64,000 nt of DNA, from NCBI GenBank assembly GCA_037893225.1, contig JAZGUH010000141.1:496001-560000 (forward strand), read 5' to 3'. Origin of the DNA: Hippasteria phrygiana (taxonomy: Eukaryota > Echinodermata > Asteroidea > Valvatida > Goniasteridae). Of the stretch, positions 44,096-54,307 are shown piece after piece; the first letter of the stretch is position 1; each line of letters opens with the position of its first letter. Position numbers and translations under genes: made by a program. The notes beneath the pieces were generated by a model. The model did no database searches. It saw only the letters and a program-made list of their open reading frames with translations, and was not told the DNA's origin.

Positions 44096-44585
44096 TAAAT
44101 AGTTTCAAAATAACTTCCACGAAAGAGGCAAGCATGCATGGTTTAGGATCGATCGACAAACAAGCATGCAACCAGCTGCATGTACTGTCTCCCCTTGTTC
44201 AGAGTTTCCCTGGGTTCAGGAAAAATAATTGCCCAAACCCTGGTATCGAACTATCGGTCATCCATCGGACATCCAAGTACATTACATAATGGTAGAGTTA
44301 AGATAGGAGCTCATGGTACAAGTTCATACACTCAAGAGAAGAACTACTTACAAAGAGAAAAAACTATTTTGAAGGTCCTTTCAAGGGGTATTGACAATCT
44401 GTGAACTGTACCATGAAAGCCCTTCACTGTTCAAGATTTCTTGGTTATAAAACAAGTCCATAAGAGTTTTACAGCCTTACAGGAATAGTGGAGACAACAG
44501 AGAGAAATTCTGTACACCATGTGGAGTATCAGACAAACCAGAGGTATCAACTTAACATTTCAGTCAGTATGCTCAGACTGTCACC

Positions 44586-44832
44586 AGGGCCCATGGCTCT
44601 GCTTACCGTTAGCGAAAAATCCCCGCTTACTGTAGCAGAAAATTATGTGCTTACGGCAAGCGTATTTCACGTGTTAGCGGGGAATTTTGGCTCCTGAGCA
44701 TGCGTACATCCCATAACTAAGGATTCTGTGCTTACAGGGTTAGCGCAGAATTTTTCCGCTAGTGCTGTTAGTGCAAAATGGTGATCGTAAGCGCAGAAAG
44801 CTGTGGTTAGCAGAGCCATGAAATTGGGCCCA
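44586..44832. mobile_element. GGGCCC-ended MITE
   Basis: Left end GGGCCCATGGCTCTGCTTAC and right end GTTAGCAGAGCCATGAAATT then GGGCCC. The left arm lacks the AAATT spacer of the right. The interior is a series of TTAGCG/CTTAC phrases (GTTAGCGAAAAATCC, GTTAGCGGGGAATTTTGG, GTTAGCGCAGAATTTTTCCG), so it is internally repetitive. Superfamily unknown. Confidence 0.7.
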
Positions 44833-44839
44833 GACATGT

Positions 44840-45195
44840 GGGTGGCATGGGTGGCTTGTGCGTAAAGCACTTGCCGCTCACCAATGTGGCCCGGGTTCGA
44901 TTCCCAGCTGCAGACCATACATGTATGTGAGTAGAGTTGTGCATTGGTTCTCTCCTGTGCCAGGAGGTTTTTTTGGTCCTTTGGTTTTCCTCCCTCCGGA
45001 AAAATCAAACACTTTCGATCTCTGGCTGTGCTCCGTGGTCATATTTGGGTTGATGTGGCCGGCTGCCAGAGGCGCCTTTACGTGCCAGTGACTCGACCAC
45101 GTTGTAGCCGCGTCCTTCGCAATTCAGCATCCCAGCTGCGAGTAAGGATGATTATTTAGCCTTCCAAATTAAGAAAAAAGAAAAAAGAAATTCTC
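44840..45195 (+). mobile_element. tRNA-derived SINE (third family)
   Basis: The tRNA-like head has GTGGCTTGTGCGTAAAGCAC (A-box region) and CCCGGGTTCGATTCCCAGCT (B-box GGTTCGATTCC). It is followed by a 200-bp body (CTCCTGTGCCAGGAGG, CCTCCCTCCGGAAAAATC, GGCTGTGCTCCGTGGTC, CGACCACGTTGTAGCCG) and an A-rich AAGAAAAAAG tail. It abuts the GGGCCC-ended MITE on its left. Confidence 0.75.
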
Positions 45196-45441
45196 CTCTT
45201 TACACTCTGTAGCCCTCTTGTGGTTGTGGCACTCAATGCCATTTTCTTTCATGCGCCCTCACACTTGTCAAGTGCATAAAGCTGTAGTAGATTCGCAATC
45301 TGTGCCAATACAAAAACAGTGAAAAATTGAACTAAGTCCAATGGAAGTCTTTAAAAAAAGAGCCGAAATCTGGATTTGACTATACATGTAGCTCAATTCT
45401 AAAGTACTTTCTATGACCCTGGCATCTTGCCTGGACTTAGC

Positions 45442-45927
45442 GAGTCCGGACCATAGAGCTATATTACTAGAGCGCTAACTCTAGTAACTTTAGATACTTT
45501 AAATCCTTCCCGCGTGTAAACATTTTGAATTCGTGTGCGTGTTTGTAGAACATAATGAAATTAGATGGAGTGAATTATAAAAGTGTACTACGTAGAATTA
45601 CAACATACGCAAACAACCTAAACGCGTCATGACGGTTATAAAACGTCATGGCAAAAATCATCCGCAGCGCGGTACGCGCACACGTTTGCGTTATTTGTGC
45701 AGAGCAAAAAGGAATGCTCATTTACTGATTGTGCATGTCGGGTTTCGGTGTATCAGCTTCGATAACGCAACTTCATCGAATACAAACGCAGATATGCAAA
45801 TAGCCGTACAAAAGCCGTGGTGTTCGAGTTTTTCATAGGTTTGTACACAAACATGGATGCGCCCAGCAGGCATCACATTGTACATCGAGTCAGCGCTCTA
45901 GTAATTTCATCTCTATGGTCCGGACTC
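45442..45927. mobile_element. 486-bp element with about 35-bp inverted ends
   Basis: GAGTCCGGACCATAGAGCTA then TATTACTAGAGCGCT on the left is matched by AGCGCTCTAGTAATTTCATC then TCTATGGTCCGGACTC on the right. The interior holds a 70-codon ORF (45,629-45,838) without recognisable domain and many CpGs compared with its surroundings. Superfamily unknown because no unambiguous target duplication was seen. Confidence 0.7.
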
Positions 45928-46429
45928 AACTATCGTGATTCCAAGACCATTATATTAATACAGTACTTCAGAAACCAGCTTTAAGTGTACATGTACACGT
46001 ATGCAAGCCTAGGTTCTAATCAAGTCCAGAATTTAGCTCTCCTGGTGGACTTACACATGTACATGTTACATAAGTCTACTGTTTTGCTGTTTTGACATTG
46101 ACTCGGATCGGGACCTGAAATATTTACTGTTCGCACATGACTCTGGAACATACAAATCGGTTTGCCCACACAAGGCTCTCAGTGCTAGGCAAGAAAGCAC
46201 ATTCTGGACTTGTACCTACATACATTGTATTCTCATTCTGTTCAACATATTTTATGACCCAACTTGAACATGTTTACTGCTTTGATCCAATGCCAGTCAT
46301 CCCCAGCATTACCTGTTCTCTGAGGGCAACCTAACCCAGATACATGTACATGTACATGTACTTTAAATCATTCATAATGTCTTTACAACAAAAGCACCTT
46401 TTTCTTTTTCTTTTTTGAACCAAAATTAG

Positions 46430-46760
46430 GTAGAAAATTAATGCAGGGCATGCGGCGATCAGTTGCAGCTGAGTGGCCACGTCGTGCATTAGCATTCAGG
46501 ATGGGTAATGGAATTACTTTTTCTAGGCCGCTCGTCTAGTGAACTGTGGCACGTGATGCTCCATCGGCTATCTATTAATGTGCATATAAAAGACTCTATT
46601 CTGACCGAACAGGCTGTCGTTTTGTAAGCGATATCGGGCAAAAGTTAGCCCAAAAGAATGGGACTGACAACTACATTGTACATGTACATGTAGGCCATTT
46701 GTCATCAGCAGCTGACAGGGCAAGTCAATACGTGACAAGATGCTGAACAACAAAAAGAAG
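46430..46760. other. Low-repeat block with TATA-like motif
   Basis: A repeat-free segment with GTGGCACGTGATGC (E-box CACGTG), TCTATTAATGTGC, GCATATAAAAGACTC (TATA-like) and CGATATCGGGC. A promoter would be expected to face right, but no coding exon downstream was recognised. Confidence 0.25.
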
Positions 46761-47405
46761 AAAAGCACTGCTGCTTGGTGATTTATGATCAGAAAAAAAT
46801 ATTTGCCAGCCGTACCCAGGAAGGTGAATGATGGCATTGTATGAAAAAAAGACCCCAAAAAGGGAAGTTATTGTTTGCGCCTAAAACTTCGCATTAAATT
46901 CTTATTATTAAGTCATTTGTATACAGCTTGAAGTAATTTGATATTTGATGGATCGGTGTGGGATTCAGGCCTGAGGGGAGGGATTTGGAGTTTCATATGT
47001 TAAAAAATTTTGAAATTGAAAAGGAAGAGTACACAAAGCATTAGAAGAAAAGAAACCTAGTGTGTCTATTGCATAAATGCCTGACAGTATGCAGAGGCAC
47101 TGTACCGTGGGACGCTACGTACCTGCATACAGGTACATGTAGCTCCTATTCAAACTCATAATTTATTACTGGCAGATTGGCCTTTTTTAAGGTTAGTTTT
47201 AAAAGCCATTACTTGTACTTTTATTCAGAGAAATCTGGAATGGCAAGGTACACGGAAGGTCACTTGCTCCATTTCTCATTGAACTTTTGAAAGGTGAACA
47301 TGTACTGCGATCTTGCAGCAGTACACATTTAGTGGTTTTTATAAATCTTCACAAATTTGCTAATTGGTACAAATGGAGTCTGTGTGAGGAACATGATGAG
47401 GACAT

Positions 47406-47790
47406 GTGTGAGGTGCTGCCTTACTGCGTGAGGCACTGCCTCAACTGTGAGGTAATGCACTACCTGTATGAGGTACATGTATTGCCTCGACTGTGTGAAG
47501 TACTGCCTTACCTTCGTGAAGTACTGCCTTACCTTCGTAAGGTACTGTGTTAAGTACATGTACTGTCTCGACTGCGCGAGGTACTCCCTTGACTGTGCGG
47601 GGTACTGCCTCACCTATGTGAGGTACTGCATCACCTATGTGAGGTACTGCATCACCTACATGTATGTGAGGTACTGCCTCACCTATGTGAGGTACTGCCT
47701 CACCTATGTGAGGTACTGCCTCACCTATGTGAGGTACTGCCTCACCTATGTGAGGTACTGCCTCACCTATGTGAGGTACTGCCTCACCTG
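47406..47790. repeat. 21-bp palindromic minisatellite
   Basis: GTGAGGTACTGCCTCACCTA is repeated about 8 times almost perfectly from 47,630 to 47,790, with diverged units upstream to 47,406. The 21-bp unit contains GTGAGG...CCTCAC inverted arms. Because the period is a multiple of three and the sequence is almost palindromic, both strands stay open (VRYCLTY and GEAVPHI repeats). No reason to think either is translated. Confidence 0.9.
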
Positions 47791-48534
47791 CTGCTTCACT
47801 GCATGGGGTACCGTTTGATGTATTTTGATACAATGGGTACCTGTGGATCGGGAACAAACTGTTCAAGTGAATTAAGCAACAAAGTTAAGCAACAAAGCCA
47901 TCTTTGCTAAGCATAACTTTCAGGAACATTCATGACGTTTTAATGCTTATTACCTGAAGTACATGATCATTGTCACTACTGTTAACCTTGTTCAAACTAC
48001 AAAAAACGGTCCTCCAAGATTTGAATTATAGACAAACATTGATTCTAATATTCATGTACATGTACTCTACAGAGCTTAGCCCCATGGAGTACAACTCGAG
48101 TCAAATATACATCAAAATGAAGTACAAACTAGTTATGATTCCAACAATCATTTTGCGGCAAAGAACCATAAATTGAAGCGGAAATACACCTGAAGGCAGG
48201 ATTATCATGTCAACGTGGCCTACATGTCTAGCCAATCCCAAAAAAAGCAGGGTGAATGGGGCTTTGTGAAAAAGATCAACAGCAAAAGCGGAACAGTAAA
48301 CTCTTCGTGAGGCACATGTACATGTACATTATGTATACAAGCATGCTAGGTGAGCAGTTATTTGAACCCCAAATCACAATCAGCAACAACCCGCTGAGTT
48401 CCTGGACGGGAACCCCTGTCGGGCCATCTGTTTTCCTATTGTTTCCAGGATAATACACTGCGGAAAGGATGGAACGGAGAAGGGGACTGGGGGCAATGAC
48501 AGGGTGTGAGCACACTGCAAGTCACACGTCCAGC
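47791..48534. other. No gene seen
   Basis: Anonymous AT-rich sequence with scattered CATGTA palindromes and a poly-A-flanked segment. Confidence 0.5.
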
Positions 48535-48916
48535 TTAACCCCTTGAAGCCGGCTGACGTCTATAGACGTCTATAGAAAATTACCACCTGGCCGGATGACG
48601 GCTATACACGCATTCTCTGCATTTTCAATGCATTGTTGGGTTATTGTGTGTGTTACATGTACACCCAGTCGTACTTCCCCAATACGTCCGAGGACAATGC
48701 TTTGTGTTTCCTATTGTTCCTTTAATATAACCAACCCCCATAGACTAAGCACGTATCCTTACGTTCGAGGACCGATTTCAACAAAAGACTCTACGTTCGA
48801 GGACTGAAAGGTTTCTTTGTGTTTCCTTTCTTCTCTTGTCCTCGGAGATATATACAGTGCACGTATGCTTGTGTCCATTTAAGCCGGCATTATAACACCC
48901 ACACTCAAGGTGTTAA
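48535..48916. mobile_element. piggyBac-like MITE split by another element
   Basis: Left end TTAACCCCTTGAAGCCGG (48,535) and right end CACACTCAAGGTGTTAA (to 48,916) are separated by 380 bp instead of the usual 215. The surplus is the inverted-repeat element at 48,667-48,855. The internal phrase GGCCGGATGACGGCTATAC and CATTTTCAATGCATTGTTGG match other family members. Confidence 0.65.
48667..48855 (+). mobile_element. About 180-bp inverted-repeat element nested in a MITE
   Basis: CAGTCGTACTTCCCCAATAC and GTCCGAGGACAATGC on the left, TCTTGTCCTCGGAGATATAT on the right. The body is colinear with 54,308-54,495 and with the reverse complement of 39,848-40,030. Its insertion inside the TTAA-ended MITE shows it is younger than that copy. 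Confidence 0.7.
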
Positions 48917-50370
48917 AGAGTAGTGTACATGTACATGTACATACTCAAGTTTTGAAACTATTGAGCAATCTTAGTTTATTAAAGGCTGGGCACCCCTCTG
49001 ATATGCCGACTAAACTCATCAAAGAATTTGCTCCTGAACTCGCAGGTCCTTTGACCATTATTTTCAACTCTTGTTTAAGAGATGGTATTTTTCCGGATGT
49101 ATGGAGACAAGCTACAGTTGTACCAGTACCTAAAGAAAATAACATTACCTCCTATGACCAATTGAGACCCATTTCACTCACACCCATTTTTGGCCGCATT
49201 TTTGAAACTTTTTTGGCCAAATGGATAATTCAAGATATTTCTACTAAGTTTGATCCCCAGCAATATGGTAACATTAGGGGATGTTCAACGGCACACTATT
49301 TGATTGATTTGTTAAATTATATTTTTGAGGGTTTAGATAAACCAGGCTATTATGCACAATTTTGTAATGTAGACTTTACAAAAGCGTTTGACCGGGTTAA
49401 CCATGGGATTGTTATTAACAAACTAATTAATCTTGGGGTCAGGAAGTCCATTGTCCCTACACTCTGCAGCTTTCTCATGCACCGTACCCAGTGTACAAAA
49501 CTGAATGGGCTCATCTCATCCTCTCAGCAAATATCATGTGGTGTCCCACAGGGAACTAAATTAGGCCCTATTCTTTTTTTAGTTTTGGTAAATGACGCCT
49601 CTATTGATTGCTGCAGAAGGTGGAAATATGTGGACGACCTGACCCTTGGTGAAATAGTTGGATGTGGGAAACAATCAAGATTACAAAATTACTTAGATAA
49701 TCTCACAAACTGGTGTAAACGCAATGATGTTCTGCCTAAACCGGCTAAATGTCAGATCATGACAATTTCTTTCCTCAAACGACAACTTAATTTACCAGAT
49801 TTTGTTATTAATACTGCCCAGTTGAATCATGTTTCACAAATTAAGTTGCTTGGTGTTATTATCCAGAATGATTTGAAATGGAACTCTCATATTGAAAGTA
49901 TTGTTTCTAAGGCTTCACGTAGGTTATATTCCCTGTGTATATTGAAAAGAGCTAATATTCCTATTGAGGACATTGTGACTGTGTTCACTGTCTATGTGAG
50001 ACCTATTTTAGAATATGCATGCCAGGTCTGGCACACATCTATCACCCAACAGCAATGCCTGGCAATTGAGAGAATTCAAAAACGGGCATGTCGTATTGCT
50101 CTTGCTTCTCAATACACAACATATGTCGAGGCTCTGGAATTTTTGCATTTATCAACTCTTCAACATCGACGACACATATTACTATGTAAGTTTGGGGAAA
50201 GAATGTTCAGATCGGAAAGACATCGAAATATGCTCCCGCCAGTTAAAACTTATAATCGAAACCTTAGATTAGACAGTAGGTCTTGCTTAGTTCAACCACG
50301 GTGCAATACTGAAAGATACAAACGATCAGCTATACCACAGATAACACAAATATTGAATGGAATTATATAA
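48910..50370 (+). CDS. Non-LTR retrotransposon reverse transcriptase (partial ORF2, 486 codons)
   Basis: Copies LINE RNA into DNA at the target site. Visible blocks, numbered from the ATG at 48,910: LRPISLTPIFGRIFE at 85-99; motif A VDFTKAFDRVNH at 154-165 with its catalytic Asp; motif B SCGVPQGTKLGPILF at 209-223; motif C YVDD at 240-243 with both Asp; LLGVIIQNDLKWNSHI at 313-328; and a C-terminal YVRPILEYACQVWHTS at 362-377. There is no in-frame stop or frameshift, implying a fairly young insertion. The first 15-20 codons derive from flanking MITE and CATGTA sequence, so this ATG is not the native start. The N-terminal apurinic-type endonuclease normally preceding RT is missing, so the copy is not autonomous. 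Confidence 0.85.
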   Translation: MLKSSVHVHVHTQVLKLLSNLSLLKAGHPSDMPTKLIKEFAPELAGPLTIIFNSCLRDGIFPDVWRQATVVPVPKENNITSYDQLRPISLTPIFGRIFETFLAKWIIQDISTKFDPQQYGNIRGCSTAHYLIDLLNYIFEGLDKPGYYAQFCNVDFTKAFDRVNHGIVINKLINLGVRKSIVPTLCSFLMHRTQCTKLNGLISSSQQISCGVPQGTKLGPILFLVLVNDASIDCCRRWKYVDDLTLGEIVGCGKQSRLQNYLDNLTNWCKRNDVLPKPAKCQIMTISFLKRQLNLPDFVINTAQLNHVSQIKLLGVIIQNDLKWNSHIESIVSKASRRLYSLCILKRANIPIEDIVTVFTVYVRPILEYACQVWHTSITQQQCLAIERIQKRACRIALASQYTTYVEALEFLHLSTLQHRRHILLCKFGERMFRSERHRNMLPPVKTYNRNLRLDSRSCLVQPRCNTERYKRSAIPQITQILNGII

Positions 50371-50603
50371 ATGGCTGTTCTATCTACTATGATGCTTACG
50401 AAAATTAAATAATGTGAGTTTGTTAATTGTCTTAATGGTTCTTTTATTTAATGTTGTATAGGAGGTTTAATATAAATGTCTTATGATATAAATAGTTAAT
50501 CATTTTTATTCGAAATTGTCACTGTATATTGAAACCTTTTTGGCCTTTGGGCCACCAGTTTCAATTTTTAATGTGAAATAAACCAGAAATAATAATAATA
50601 ATG
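48943..50603 (+). mobile_element. 5'-truncated CR1/L2-like LINE
   Basis: A non-LTR retrotransposon copy beginning inside the coding region, continuing through an intact RT frame to a stop at 50,370. A 3' UTR of about 210 bp ends in an AAT trinucleotide run (50,588-50,602). 5' truncation and a short microsatellite 3' end, with no poly-A, are typical of CR1/L2-type elements. The endonuclease domain is absent. It follows immediately after a piggyBac-like MITE and a TACATG run. Confidence 0.75.
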
Positions 50604-50775
50604 TACATGATTGGTCATTGTTGCAATTTTCAGAAATGGGCGGAGGGATTAGGGGGTTAGTACATTGTATTTTATAGGAAATATCATTCCACTGACCTGT
50701 TCAAAGTTTTGCGTTGTTGGATGGCGAAATAAACACGAAAAAACGGCGCTCGTTTTTAACCGTCAGGCGGATGAT
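50604..50775. other. No gene seen
   Basis: Short anonymous stretch between the LINE and a foldback. Confidence 0.5.
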
Positions 50776-50888
50776 AACCTTTAGTCAAGGCGCGCGTGGC
50801 TACCTGGACGCGTGACTTACCCCGAATGCCAGCATGTCCGGGGCGCGCCACTCATCCAGGCAGCCACGCACGCCTTGACTAAAGGCTA
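50776..50888. mobile_element. GC-rich foldback element
   Basis: ACCTTTAGTCAAGGCGCGCG pairs with the right-hand CGCACGCCTTGACTAAAGGC with one or two mismatches, and GTGGCTACCTGGA pairs with ATCCAGGCAGCCAC. The loop contains GTCCGGGGCGCGCC. Much richer in GC than the surrounding sequence. Confidence 0.75.
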
Positions 50889-50895
50889 CAGGGCA

Positions 50896-50933
50896 GTTTT
50901 CCAACGATTTCCAGCTGGATATCGTTGGAAAAC
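50896..50933. repeat. Perfect 13-bp hairpin
   Basis: GTTTTCCAACGAT pairs exactly with ATCGTTGGAAAAC across the short loop TTCCAGCTGG(A/T). It lies immediately beside the foldback at 50,776-50,888 and may be part of the same insertion. Confidence 0.7.
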
Positions 50934-52075
50934 GATATAAATTTCCACTTTTCTTGACAACGACAGCACACCTGGTGCCATCATTTCACAGGATGATTGA
51001 GACTACTATTAACTTACAGTCTAGTAAGGTATTTCGTAATAATTCAGTAAAAAAAAAACTGGAGGATTACCAATCGTGTACACTACTTTTAAGTTGAGCA
51101 CCAATTTCAAGACAGAAAATGTGCACAACACAGTCACGCACCGTAATTGTGGGGACGTACATGTACATGTACACTGGTCATTCGATAGACGTTGTGCGGG
51201 CAAAAATGGGGACAGGGAAGTGTCCCCATAACTCGGTCCCAAAGTTATGAATTTGATCATTATGCCAAATTGGGACAACTGACAATGTCGACAGAGCAGA
51301 CGGCACTAGGGCATTTGCAGATTCATGGTACTGAATCCATGTACAAAGTACATGTATGTTAGCCAATAAGGAAAAAGTTGACCCCTAGATTTATCAACTA
51401 CCAAATGAAGACTAAATATTTGTACAATAAAGAGTTGAATATACATGTACATGTATACAACGTTCTTGGTACATGTAACGTAACACCCTTCAAAGTAATA
51501 CTGACAAGTTCAGACAGAGATAAACAGATCAATATGACACATTCATGTTAATGTAATTTGCTCCATTTTTGTTCAGTGTAATCAAAACAACAAAGCGTAA
51601 TGGCAGTATTTGTGCCAAACACTACACGTACATGTACATGTACATGTACATGTACATGTACTTGTAGCTCTTCCAAATATAATTATTAGCAATTCATGCA
51701 AAAATAACATCGAAGAAGTGTAGCCATCAAAAATAGATGTAATTATTTGGTTTACAATTTTACAAACAAATGTCAGCAGACCTATGCAAAAACTAACAGG
51801 TCATTTATTGACAAACAATGATACATAATGACATGAAATACACACGTACAAAGCATCATAGGCTGGAGAACAGTAACAAGCATGCTGTAAACTGACACAT
51901 TGAGAAAAATAAAAGGGAAAAACCAAACTTTACTAAAAACAATAAGTTAGCAAATTTATTTCATAAATCTGTTAGTAAGTTCAACTTTATCATATATTGT
52001 ACATGTATGCATTACAGTACTACATTGTAGTAATGTGTTTCATGGCGTCTTCTCTGCAGTAATCTAAATCCACAT
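50934..52075. other. No gene; TACATG repeats
   Basis: A TACATG hexamer run of about six units at 51,626-51,661 and several shorter ones. No recognisable ORF. Confidence 0.5.
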
Positions 52076-52079
52076 TCCT

Positions 52080-52560
52080 GTCAGCTCTTGATAATCCGAT
52101 ATTAATCTTTTCTGCGTCGACGGTGGCGTTGGCTAATTAATGCCGCTCTAAACTAACTCATTCTGACAACTGCTACTGCAGTTATACCTCACCAAATCGC
52201 TCCCTACCCCCCCCCCCCCCCCCCCCCCCCCAATCCCTTAACACGGTCACCAAATACAATACCTAGACCAAACAGCTCATCATTACAGAACACATCGTCT
52301 ATCGCTACTCACACATAACCATCAAAACACCAAACCACGCTGCAGCTCACACTACTGTTTGGTCTCAGGAGGCACCGGAGCCCGCATTTAGTATTTATTA
52401 CATTTCACACGGCCGCGGCGACGATCGGGGGGGCGAACGGCACCACACAGGTACCCCCGGACATCTGCCATACAGAAGTCCTGACGTTTCTGCCACACGG
52501 TGACTCCAAGCCAAGTGCAAGAACGCACTCATTACATCACTAATGACAATTTTTCTGCTG
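52080..52560. other. Low-repeat block split by a poly-C tract (candidate cis-regulatory DNA)
   Basis: Apart from a C run at 52,208-52,231, the sequence is repeat-free with GATATTAATCTTTTC, GGCTAATTAATGCC, CCACGCTGCAGCTCAC, CATTTAGTATTTATTAC and CATTACATCACTAATGACAA. The motif density suggests homeodomain-type input. No coding frame supported. Confidence 0.3.
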
Positions 52561-53189
52561 TTCTGGTTTTCTGGGACGCTGTGTGGTCTGAGGAGGGGGG
52601 GGGGGGGGGGTACGTGGGTTGAAATTGGTAGGGCTGCTGCAATGGGACAGCTGTGACGTGTTATCAGCGATTAATACAAGCAGAAAATGAATTCATAAAT
52701 GAGTAAACGCAATCATTACAGCAATAATTATATACTCAAGGCTGTGTGTGTGCGCTTGGGAGGGATGTGTGAACTAGCACTTTGATATTACATCCAAGGT
52801 GACTTGATGTCTTTTCAATATTGGCACAGTGTACTTTAGGCAAACTGTCCAGTTGTGTAATGGGTGATTTCACCTTGTGTTCCAATTTCAGAGTCATTTT
52901 CGCATTTAATTCCAGTCACATTGATTTATAAATCCTTGTTGCGTACCTTATGGATGTACATGTAGGTGAACAATAAAGTTTTATCCTTGAAAGCAACATC
53001 AGCATCTGACAAAAAATATACAGCCTACCAAGGTGGGAGTCGTACCCTAATTTCTCAGCTTGCAAACTTGTACAGACATCCACACCACCAAGCAAGTGCT
53101 GTATTCTCTACTAGCATATATCAAACACTGACCAGCCTTTATGCAGCCTTCTCCCAAATGATGTGATTCAAGGAACATTATGTTTTTGA
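52561..53189. other. No gene; G-rich tract and tandem AC run
   Basis: A G tract at 52,596-52,610 and an AC dinucleotide run just upstream of the next array (53,206-53,222). The 66-codon ORF at 52,966-53,166 has no recognisable domain. Confidence 0.45.
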
Positions 53190-54082
53190 TGCACCTACAA
53201 TTGGGCCACACACACACACACCCAGTCATGTAAACGGGTGCAATCGTGGACCTCCCATTGTTCCTCTTTTGTTTATACTCTAACTTTTTCGGAAGGCCTC
53301 CCATTGGTTTTGTACACGATTTTCAATCGTGGACGTTAGGTCAAACGTGGACCCCTTTGTCTACGCCCGAATTCTTTTGTCCTAGGTCCACGATTGCCGG
53401 CATATACAAACTCACACAAGTGTGTAAACACCGGCAATCGCGGACCTCTTATTGTCCCTCTTTTGTTTATACTCTAACTTTTTCGGAAGGCCTCCCATTG
53501 GTTTTGTACACGATTTTCAATCGTAGACCTTGACACAATCGCGGACCCTATTGTCCTCTTTGTTAAAGGTCCACGGTCTGAATAGCTATACAAACGCACA
53601 CACACAAGTGTGTAAACGGGTGCAATCGGGGACCTCCTATTGTCCCTCTTTTGTTTGTACTTTCCTTTTCTTTATTATTCGGCATTCAGCCGGGATAGCT
53701 CACGAAAGTCTTTCGACTTATTTCCAGTGGGGTCCCATGATAGAAGATGAGGAGGAAGGAAGTTACAGTTTTAGACGTTGGAGGAAAACCCCAGAGAATA
53801 ATTCTGGAGAAAACCCACGGAATCAGGTAGGGACTGAAAACCCAATCCACATGTTGGCCCCAGCCGGGATTCGAACCAGGGTCACAGTGGTGGAAGGCGA
53901 GGGAAGTACCACAACACCAACCTGATTCCCCTTTAACTTCTTTGGAAGGCCTCCCATTGGTTTTGTACACAATTTTCAAACGGCGACCTTTCTTAAGCAG
54001 GGACCCTATTGTCCTCTTTTGTTAAAGGTCCCCTATTGAATGCAAAAACAAACACACACACACACACACACACAAAATCAAC
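53190..54082 (+). repeat. Tandem array, inverted relative of the 40-kb array
   Basis: Units with CCCATTGGTTTTGTACACGA, TTTTCAATCGTGGACGTTAG, GGACCTCCTATTGTCCCTCT, CTTTTGTTTATACTCTAACT and GTGTGTAAAC(A/G)CCGG recur at about 53,240, 53,440, 53,620 and 53,940. The first unit is almost base-for-base the reverse complement of 40,200-40,440, including a shared ORF-length coincidence. Ends with an AC dinucleotide run (54,050-54,076). Confidence 0.8.
53690..53932 (-). mobile_element. tRNA-derived SINE (second family) inserted in the tandem array
   Basis: On the minus strand, a tRNA-like head with B-box CCTGGTTCGAATCCCGG is followed by CCAACATGTGGATTGG, TTTTCTCCAGAATTATTCTC and GGGGTTTTCCTCC. It shares these with 9220-9402. 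It interrupts a unit of the array between TTTGTTTGTACTTTCC on the left and CTTTAACTTCTTTGGAAGGC on the right, so it inserted after the array formed. Confidence 0.7.
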
Positions 54083-54307
54083 CCTACATTTTGTAAACTG
54101 TCATGACTGAAGAAAACAAACTTCCAAAAGTACAATGCTGTATACATATATCATGACTACCCCGTGTTTCTGAGATTATTGATACAAGAGTTTTGAATCT
54201 CAAAAAAATTACACTTGAAAGTCATGGGTTGAAATACTTCAGTTACATATGTACATGTACCAAATCAGCCCATGTTTGCTCAATGAACATCACAAGTGTA
54301 TCTATGC

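Noticed and set aside
43646..44098. 150-codon plus-strand ORF as a gene
   Set aside because: Composition is unremarkable, no domain seen and a minus-strand frame overlaps; kept only as part of the unassigned block.
44850..44915. Possible tRNA gene
   Set aside because: Good B-box, but joined to a 200-bp body and A-rich tail typical of a SINE; the anticodon arm does not form.
46565..46600. Core promoter with TATA box at GCATATAAAAGAC
   Set aside because: Motif alone is not enough; no downstream exon or initiator was recognised, so only recorded within the low-repeat block.
47620..47790. CRISPR-like array
   Set aside because: 21-bp direct repeats without spacers, so a minisatellite.
47441..47866. 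141-codon ORF with GEAVPHI repeats
   Set aside because: Generated by the 21-bp minisatellite; both strands are open because of period and palindromy.
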